The position numbers and the translations under genes are program-made. Below are positions 59,157-64,000 of a DNA stretch of 64,000 bases, piece after piece; the first letter of the stretch is position 1; the number at the start of each line of letters is the position of its first letter. The notes under the pieces are model-generated. The model did no database searches. It was given only the letters and a program-made list of their open reading frames with translations, and was not told the origin of the DNA. The stretch covers positions 124,001 through 188,000 of the forward strand of contig NZ_DASQNA010000018.1 of NCBI RefSeq assembly GCF_035645195.1, written 5' to 3'. This DNA is from Paenibacillus sp. GTDB taxonomy: Bacteria > Bacillota > Bacilli > Paenibacillales > YIM-B00363.

Positions 59157-60179
59157 ATGAAGAAGGCAACCGTTTTCGTAGCGGGCAGCTGGGGCACCGC
59201 GCTCGCGAGCGTCCTCGCGGACAACGGCCTCGACGTGCTGCTGTGGACGAGGAACGAAGCGCAGGCCGCGGAAATCAACGAGCGCGGCACGAACGAGAAA
59301 TACGTGCCGGGCGCGAAGCTGCCCGCCGGCATTCGCGCCACGACCGATCTGGAGGCGGCGGCGCGCCACGGGGAGGCGCTCGTGTTCGTCGCCCCGTCGT
59401 CCGCGCTGCGCGACGTCGCCCGCCGGGCGAAGCCGTTCGTCCGGGACGACCAATTGATCGTCCACGCGACGAAAGGGTTCGAGACCGAGACGCTTCACCG
59501 CATGTCGACGGTGCTGGAGGAGGAGCTCGAGCTGCGCGAGCCGCGCGGCGTCGTCGTCCTGTCCGGCCCGAGCCATGCGGAGGAAGTCATTCAGCGGTCC
59601 CCGACGACCGTGGTGGTCGCCTCGACGACGCCGTCGCTCGCCGAGGCGGCGCAGGATTTGTTCATCACGCCGTCGTTCCGCGTCTATACGAATCCGGACG
59701 TCGCGGGCGTCGAGATCGCGGGCGCGCTGAAGAACATCATCGCGCTCGGCGCCGGCATGTCGGACGGACTCGGCTACGGCGACAACGCGAAGGCGGCGCT
59801 GCTGACGCGCGGCCTCGCGGAAATCGGCCGGCTCGGCGTCGCGATGGGCGCGAATCCGCTCACGTTCGCGGGTCTCGCCGGCGTCGGCGACCTCGTCGTC
59901 ACGTGCACGAGCCGCCACAGCCGCAACTGGCGCGCAGGCTACATGCTCGCGCAAGGGCGGCCGCTCGACGACGTGCTGAGCTCGCTCGGCATGGTCGTCG
60001 AAGGCGTGCGCACGACGAAGGCGTCGATGGCGCTCGCGGAGCGGTACGGCGTCGAGCTGCCGATCGCCTCCGAGCTGCACGCCGTCCTGTTCCAAGGCAA
60101 AGATCCCCGCGCCGCCGTCGAGGATTTGATGGGGCGCGGCCGAACGCACGAGATCGAGCATATCGTTCGCGACGTCTAG
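59157..60179 (+). CDS. gpsA: NAD(P)-dependent glycerol-3-phosphate dehydrogenase
   Basis: A 340-residue GpsA making glycerol 3-phosphate for PlsY. VLSGPSHAEEV, GVEIAGALKNIIALGAGMSDGLGYGDNAKAAL (catalytic Lys), GVGDLVVTCTSRHSRN and the C-terminal fold are typical. The N-terminal nucleotide loop reads FVAGSWGTALA: the first Gly of the usual GAGSWG is Val. The fold and all other motifs are intact, so activity is likely. Confidence 0.93.
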   Translation: MKKATVFVAGSWGTALASVLADNGLDVLLWTRNEAQAAEINERGTNEKYVPGAKLPAGIRATTDLEAAARHGEALVFVAPSSALRDVARRAKPFVRDDQLIVHATKGFETETLHRMSTVLEEELELREPRGVVVLSGPSHAEEVIQRSPTTVVVASTTPSLAEAAQDLFITPSFRVYTNPDVAGVEIAGALKNIIALGAGMSDGLGYGDNAKAALLTRGLAEIGRLGVAMGANPLTFAGLAGVGDLVVTCTSRHSRNWRAGYMLAQGRPLDDVLSSLGMVVEGVRTTKASMALAERYGVELPIASELHAVLFQGKDPRAAVEDLMGRGRTHEIEHIVRDV

Positions 60180-60194
60180 CGCCCGAAGCGCCTA

Positions 60195-60223
60195 CACCAA
60201 CCCTCTCTCCGTCTCATAGGATA
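60195..60223 (+). promoter_or_regulatory. Predicted sigma-K promoter of spoVIF
   Basis: CAC (60195-60197), 17-base spacer, CATAGGATA (60215-60223): a full match to the sigma-K consensus mAC-N17-CATAnnnTA, 26 bases before the spoVIF start. B. subtilis spoVIF is a late mother-cell gene. Confidence 0.7.
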
Positions 60224-60248
60224 AGGAAAACGGCGGAGGAGGTAGCGT

Positions 60249-60521
60249 ATGGCGAAGCAAATCGGCAAGGACGTGCTGAACGTCGTCAAGAAGAAAACCG
60301 GGAAGTCGATTTCCGAAAAGGACATCCACAAGCTCGCGAGCGGCGTCAAACCGTCCACGATGCAGAGCGAAGCCGAGCTGAAGAAGCTGATCAAAAAGGT
60401 CGGCGCGATGGCCGGCGTGAACGTCTCGGATTCCCTCGTGCAGGAAATCGCGTCCGCGGTCAAGAAGAGCGGCATGAATCCGAACAATATGGAACAGATC
60501 ATGAAAATGATGATGAAATAA
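60249..60521 (+). CDS. spoVIF: Stage VI sporulation protein F
   Basis: A 90-residue helical protein of the SpoVIF family, a late mother-cell factor for coat assembly. The conserved pattern is VKKKTGKSISEKDIHKLASGVKPSTMQSEAELKKLI followed by IASAVKKSGMNPNNMEQIMKMM. No membrane segment. GGAGGAGG is the SD, and a sigma-K type promoter lies just upstream. Confidence 0.9.
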   Translation: MAKQIGKDVLNVVKKKTGKSISEKDIHKLASGVKPSTMQSEAELKKLIKKVGAMAGVNVSDSLVQEIASAVKKSGMNPNNMEQIMKMMMK

Positions 60522-60554
60522 TCGGCATGCGTGGGCGTTACTCCGCTCACCGCG

Positions 60555-60586
60555 GGCGTTCGTCCTTCCGGGCGGACGCCTGTTTG
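60555..60586 (+). terminator. Probable terminator after spoVIF
   Basis: GGCGTTCGTCC-TTCC-GGGCGGACGCC stem with a small mismatch followed by TGTTTG; the T run is poor. Confidence 0.55.
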
Positions 60587-60684
60587 CGTGCGGGGGCTCC
60601 CCAAGCTATGGTATACTGGAATGAAAAGCAAAAAAATCGATGCCGCGGCGCTGGCCGCCGCGGCCGGAAAAACAGGTGAGAATG

Positions 60685-60864
60685 ATGTCGCCGCTGGATA
60701 AAATGTGGGCTTCGTTCGTCGCGATCGGGCTGATGGCGTTCGCCTCGGTGCTGATCACGTTCGCGCGGGCCAAAACGCAAGGCGCCGTGCGCCTCACGCT
60801 GTCGATCATCGCCTTCGCGATGCTCGTGCTGATGCTGCCGTTCGCGCTGCTATCGATGTTATAA
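60685..60864 (+). CDS. yphE: YphE-like (DUF2768) small membrane protein
   Basis: A 59-residue protein with two hydrophobic segments (MWASFVAIGLMAFASVLITFA and LTLSIIAFAMLVLMLPFALLSML). Size and place between gpsA/spoVIF and yphF/spoIVA fit YphE of B. subtilis. ATG 60685 has AGGTG 6 bases upstream; the ATG at 60682 is too close to it. Function unknown. Confidence 0.75.
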   Translation: MSPLDKMWASFVAIGLMAFASVLITFARAKTQGAVRLTLSIIAFAMLVLMLPFALLSML

Positions 60865-60880
60865 CGCCGGAGGACAAGCT

Positions 60881-61174
60881 ATGCTGACGCTGAAAGGAAG
60901 AACCGTCTCGAAGACGGTGGACATCAAGATCGGCTCGACGCTGCTCGATCACGCGCTTGCGAACGGCATTGACCTCGGCTTCTCGTGCACGCGGGGCACG
61001 TGCGCGCGCTGCCGCTGCTACGTCGAGGAGGGCCGCGATCTATTGAACGCGCCGACGGACGCGGAGTACGACCGCATGGACGACGAAGAGCTGGAGCAGG
61101 GGTACCGCCTCGGCTGCCAAGCGGCCGTCGTCCGCGAAGGCGACGTGCGCGCCGTCAACCGCACGTATTTTTGA
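60881..61174 (+). CDS. [2Fe-2S] ferredoxin, plant type
   Basis: A 97-residue ferredoxin. The cluster ligands are in FSCTRGTCARCRCYVEEG (C-x4-C-x2-C) with the fourth Cys in YRLGCQAAVV. It begins with the beta-grasp MLTLKGRTVSKTVDI and has no signal. It lies 16 bases after yphE and 28 bases before the nucleotidyltransferase-like gene. Redox partner unknown. Confidence 0.88.
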   Translation: MLTLKGRTVSKTVDIKIGSTLLDHALANGIDLGFSCTRGTCARCRCYVEEGRDLLNAPTDAEYDRMDDEELEQGYRLGCQAAVVREGDVRAVNRTYF

Positions 61175-61202
61175 AGTGAGTTTCTTGCCGGGGGATGACG
61201 AA

Positions 61203-61844
61203 GTGAAGAATAGGACCGATACGCTGCCCGCGCCGCTCGCGCACGCCATCCGGACGGCCGCCGCAAGCTGGTCGAGCGTGCCCGCCCCGTGGCTGGTGGG
61301 CGGCAGCTGCGGGCTGGCGCTCCATGACGTGCCGCTCGGCGCGACGCCGCGGGACGTCGACATTTACATCGACGCGGAAGGAGCCGCGGCGTTCCATGAC
61401 GCGCTGCGCGATTACGCGTCGGACGAGCAGCACTACAGCGAAACCGAGCGGTACCGCTCGACGCTGTCCCATTACGATATCGGCGGCGTCACCGTCGAGC
61501 TCGTCGCGGGCTTCGAGGTGCGCGCCGCCGGCGCGGACTACCGCATTGCCATCGCCGGCGCGATGGAGCGCCACGCGCTGCGCGCGGAGGTCGGCGGGGA
61601 GCCGGTCGGCGTCATGCCGCTCGCGCACGAGCTCGCCTTCAATTTGCTTCGCGGGCGCGAGGACCGCTACGAGGCGATCGCGGCGGCCATGCGCGCCGAC
61701 CCCGCGGCGCATCTGCCCGCGCTGCGCGACATCGTGGCGGACAACCGGTTCGACGCGGCGTGGCGGGGGCGGCTGACCGAGCTGCTCGGGCTGACCGAGG
61801 ACGCGTTCGCGCCCGGGGAAGGAGCGCCGCGATGCCGCGAGTAA
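61203..61844 (+). CDS. Nucleotidyltransferase-fold protein
   Basis: A 213-residue protein with a pol-beta-like nucleotidyltransferase pattern: LVGGSCGLALHDVPLGATPRDVDIYID gives GGS followed by DxD. The third acid may lie in VTVELVAGFEV. The rest is helical. GTG 61203 (MKNRTDTLPAPLAHAI) is preferred over GTG 61176 because GGGGGA lies about 8 bases upstream. It overlaps the second ferredoxin by 13 bases, implying coupled expression. Substrate unknown. Confidence 0.65.
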   Translation: MKNRTDTLPAPLAHAIRTAAASWSSVPAPWLVGGSCGLALHDVPLGATPRDVDIYIDAEGAAAFHDALRDYASDEQHYSETERYRSTLSHYDIGGVTVELVAGFEVRAAGADYRIAIAGAMERHALRAEVGGEPVGVMPLAHELAFNLLRGREDRYEAIAAAMRADPAAHLPALRDIVADNRFDAAWRGRLTELLGLTEDAFAPGEGAPRCRE

Positions 61845-62170
61845 CGTTCTTGCCCGACGGCAAGACGATCGACGTGCGCCTCGGCACGACGCTGCTCGCC
61901 GCGGCCAGGATGGCCGGCGTCGGCGTTCGCACGCGATGCGGCGGCGTCATGGGCTGTCTCATGTGCAAGGTGAGCGTGCGCGACGGCTCCGCCGTTTCGC
62001 CGCCGCAAGAAGGGGAACGCCGGAAGATGGGCGCCGGCGCCGGCGGCATGCGGCTGTCGTGCCAAGCGAAGGCGCTCGGGGACGTCACGGTCGAAGTGCC
62101 GGAGGATCCGCTGAAGGCGGCGGTCCGCAAGCAGCTCGAACGGCAGAAGGAGGACGAGGATTTATGGTAA
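61832..62170 (+). CDS. [2Fe-2S] ferredoxin, adrenodoxin/plant type
   Basis: A 112-residue ferredoxin. Cluster ligands in TRCGGVMGCLMCKVSV (C-x5-C-x2-C) with a fourth Cys in MRLSCQAKALG; a basic tail (LKAAVRKQLERQKEDEDLW) follows. The first Cys loop is one residue longer than in the upstream ferredoxin. AAGGAG is the SD, inside the previous gene. It overlaps yphF by 7 bases. Confidence 0.88.
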   Translation: MPRVTFLPDGKTIDVRLGTTLLAAARMAGVGVRTRCGGVMGCLMCKVSVRDGSAVSPPQEGERRKMGAGAGGMRLSCQAKALGDVTVEVPEDPLKAAVRKQLERQKEDEDLW

Positions 62171-62931
62171 CCGCGGGAGCCGTCCGGAGATGGACGCGGG
62201 CGGCGGCGTTGGCGCTGGCGCTGGTCCTGCTGTCCGGATGCATGTACCGCGCCGAGATCGAACGGCAAACGGCCAATCCGGCGTTCATCCGGGAGGAGCT
62301 CGACCGCGTCGCGGGAGCCGTGAAACGGTACTACGAGGCGCGAAGCGTGTATCCGATCGCGAATGCGAACGAATCGACGCCGATGTACGAGAAATACGTC
62401 ATCGATTTGAACCGGCTCGTGCAGGCCGGCATGCTGAGCGGCGTGCCGCGGAATGCGTTCGAGGCCGGAGGGAATTATTATTATTTGTTGATCCGGCCGG
62501 AGACCGAACCCGAGCCGGTCGTCATGCTGATGGATATCGCGGCCGTGCAGGCGGTCGCCGAGCTGCAACGGCAGATCGACGGCTACCGGCGCGAGAACGG
62601 CCGGCTGCCCGTCGGACCGGAGACGGCGCCGGGCTTCTTCGCGGTCGACTACGACGCGCTGAAGCGCAAGGCGCCAGGGATCGTCAGCCGGCTGACGAAC
62701 CGAACGCTGCCCGTGCTGCTCCACGAATCGGGCGAGGCGCTCATCGATTACGGCCTCGACATCGTGGAGGCGGCGCGGCGCGCGGGAGAAGGCGCTTCGC
62801 TCGCCGATGGAGCCGACGCCAGGGAGTGGCTCGTCCGCGCTTCGCCGCTGGCGCCCGTCCGCTCGTATCCGTACGCGTGGCGAAACGGGGAGCCGCAGCT
62901 CGTCGCGCCGTCGGCCGAGCTGCCGAAATAA
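62164..62931 (+). CDS. yphF: YphF-like lipoprotein
   Basis: A 255-residue lipoprotein with lipobox LVLLSGC (Cys near residue 26) and an extracytoplasmic domain of unknown function containing YEKYVIDLNRLVQAGMLSGVP and two similar halves (KRYYEARSVYPIAN and IDGYRRENGRLPVG). Position just before spoIVA matches yphF of B. subtilis. The start overlaps the stop of the second ferredoxin. Confidence 0.75.
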   Translation: MVTAGAVRRWTRAAALALALVLLSGCMYRAEIERQTANPAFIREELDRVAGAVKRYYEARSVYPIANANESTPMYEKYVIDLNRLVQAGMLSGVPRNAFEAGGNYYYLLIRPETEPEPVVMLMDIAAVQAVAELQRQIDGYRRENGRLPVGPETAPGFFAVDYDALKRKAPGIVSRLTNRTLPVLLHESGEALIDYGLDIVEAARRAGEGASLADGADAREWLVRASPLAPVRSYPYAWRNGEPQLVAPSAELPK

Positions 62932-62945
62932 TAGATTCGACTTTG

Positions 62946-62970
62946 AAACCGCCGACAATCGGCGGTTTTT
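62946..62970 (+). terminator. Rho-independent terminator after yphF
   Basis: AAACCGCCGA-CAA-TCGGCGGTTT stem followed by a short T run, 14 bases after the stop. The remaining gap to spoIVA (62971-63213) holds only the promoter candidate and SD. Confidence 0.88.
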
Positions 62971-63075
62971 CGCGTTTCCGACATATTTCCGAACCATCAA
63001 CCATACACCTAAGAAAGATTGACCGTTTCCGCGGCACTCCGTCCGAAGGGGGCGAAAACGCGCAAAGAAAATCAG

Positions 63076-63103
63076 TCATATCGGCCGCCGGAGTACATAT
63101 ATT
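63076..63103 (+). promoter_or_regulatory. Possible sigma-E promoter of spoIVA
   Basis: TCATATC (63076-63082) is close to the sigma-E -35 KMATATT, and CATATATT (63096-63103) resembles the -10 CATACAMT, with a 13-base spacer. spoIVA is a sigma-E gene in B. subtilis. Confidence 0.45.
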
Positions 63104-63213
63104 GATACTAGTCCATTTGCATGTACGAGTTCCGACGTCTCACAAGGCTTGCCTAGAACGACGTGCGGCGACATCCTCATGACGAAACCAATACTGGCTG
63201 GGAGGAGATCTCA

Positions 63214-64000
63214 TTGGAAAAAGTCGATATTTTCAAGGACATCGCGGAGCGTACGGGTGGCGACATTTATCTAGGGGTCGTGGGCGCGGTCCGTACAGGT
63301 AAATCCACGTTTATCAAGCGCTTCATGGAGGCCGTGGTGCTGCCGAACATCCCGAACGAGGCGGAGCGCGCTCGAGCGATCGACGAGCTGCCGCAAAGCG
63401 CCGCAGGCAAGACGATCATGACGACGGAGCCGAAGTTCGTGCCGAATCACGCGGTGCGCGTGCGCGTCGCGGAAGGGCTCGACGTCAACGTCCGCATGGT
63501 CGACTGCGTCGGCTACGCGGTGGAAGGCGCCAAGGGGTACGAGGACGAGAACGGTCCGCGCATGATTTCGACGCCGTGGTTCGAGGAGCCGATTCCGTTC
63601 CAGGAAGCGGCGGAGATCGGCACGCGGAAGGTCATTCAAGAGCATTCCACGCTCGGCGTCGTCATTACGACGGACGGCACGATTTCCGACATTCCGCGCG
63701 TATCGTACGAAGCGGCGGAGCAGCGCGTCGTCGACGAGCTGAAAGAAGTCGGAAAGCCTTTCATCATGATCGTCAACTCCACGAAGCCGCGCAGCCCGGA
63801 AACGCTCGAGCTTCGCGCGCAGCTCGCGGAGAAATACGATATCCCGGTCATTTCGGCCAGCGTCGCGACGATGACGGAAGACGAAATCTACGGCGCGCTG
63901 CGCGAAGTGCTGTACGAATTCCCGGTGCACGAAGTGAACGTCAACCTGCCGAGCTGGGTTATGGTGCTCGAAGAGCGCCACTGGCTGCGGGCGAGCTTCG
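63214..64000 (+). CDS. spoIVA: Stage IV sporulation protein A (5' part, runs off the window)
   Basis: The first 262 codons of SpoIVA, the ATP-hydrolysing protein that polymerises on the forespore to form the basement layer of the coat. The P-loop GVVGAVRTGKSTFIKRFM is near residue 21, and DCVGYAVEGAKGYEDENGPRMIST and VIQEHSTLGVVITTDGTI are typical. TTG start with GGGAGGAG 6 bases upstream. The frame is still open at the window edge, so the C-terminal domains are missing. Confidence 0.95.
   Translation, partial: MEKVDIFKDIAERTGGDIYLGVVGAVRTGKSTFIKRFMEAVVLPNIPNEAERARAIDELPQSAAGKTIMTTEPKFVPNHAVRVRVAEGLDVNVRMVDCVGYAVEGAKGYEDENGPRMISTPWFEEPIPFQEAAEIGTRKVIQEHSTLGVVITTDGTISDIPRVSYEAAEQRVVDELKEVGKPFIMIVNSTKPRSPETLELRAQLAEKYDIPVISASVATMTEDEIYGALREVLYEFPVHEVNVNLPSWVMVLEERHWLRASF

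Overview
This window is a stretch of chromosomal backbone from a high-GC, endospore-forming member of the Firmicutes. The gene order closely follows several Bacillus subtilis segments, joined here into one block. The high GC, frequent GTG/TTG starts and strong Shine-Dalgarno (SD) sequences suggest Paenibacillaceae (Paenibacillus, Cohnella or a relative). That placement is inference from gene content and order; no rRNA is present. I see no tRNA, rRNA, insertion sequence, phage or CRISPR locus. Almost everything reads on the + strand, and the few - strand genes sit at breaks in the conserved order.

Layout. (1) 0-9.3 kb: fur, a CotF-like coat gene, a short-chain dehydrogenase, ald, a yqzK-like gene, xerD, then a nucleoside-salvage operon (deoB, two tandem purine nucleoside phosphorylases, pdp). 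(2) 9.3-12.9 kb: an accessory insertion with intergenic repeats, an ABC-2 exporter with its TetR regulator, and a degenerate nuclease-like/winged-helix protein. (3) 12.9-22.7 kb: sporulation core (dacF, spoIIAA-spoIIAB-sigF, spoVAA-spoVAB-spoVAF), lysA and ppiB, with a GNAT/MocR pair inserted between sigF and spoVAA. (4) 22.8-26.8 kb: FMN riboswitch and the riboflavin operon ribD-ribE-ribBA-ribH. (5) 26.8-40.6 kb: scpA-scpB, a DUF2953 gene, gerW, an SLH/CAP surface protein, dacB-spmA-spmB, a small amidase, rluB and resABCDE. (6) 40.6-41.2 kb: a striking array of paired palindromes. (7) 41.3-49.1 kb: serA behind a T-box, a rhodanese, membrane proteins, a polysaccharide deacetylase, mecA and glutamate dehydrogenase. 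(8) 49.1-64 kb: prsW, a 50-residue Cys-rich protein, ypeB, ypfA, ypfB, cmk, plsC, rpsA, fni, yphA, der, plsY, gpsA, spoVIF, yphE, a ferredoxin / nucleotidyltransferase-like / ferredoxin trio, yphF and the 5' part of spoIVA.

How it works together. The region combines sporulation control (sigma-F and its regulators), spore envelope and cortex functions (SpoIVA, DacB, SpmAB, DacF, CotF-like, SpoVIF) and germination (SpoVA proteins, GerW, YpeB). It also carries chromosome and envelope housekeeping (ScpAB, XerD, Der, PlsY/PlsC/GpsA, Cmk, S1) and redox regulation (Res). Promoter motifs readable by eye fit the expected sporulation sigma factors: sigma-H before spoIIAA, sigma-G before spoVAA, sigma-K before spoVIF and sigma-E-like before dacB and spoIVA.

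The most unusual signals are four. First, a repeat family with a fixed 15+15+15 bp architecture: five units at an exact 115 bp period at 40.7-41.2 kb, and two inverted copies at 9.4 kb. Second, the second purine nucleoside phosphorylase carries Met and Asp at the two residues that set base specificity. Third, a 12-bp perfect stem covers the SD of ypeB. Fourth, the SpoVAC/AD/AE genes and sleB are absent from places where B. subtilis has them.
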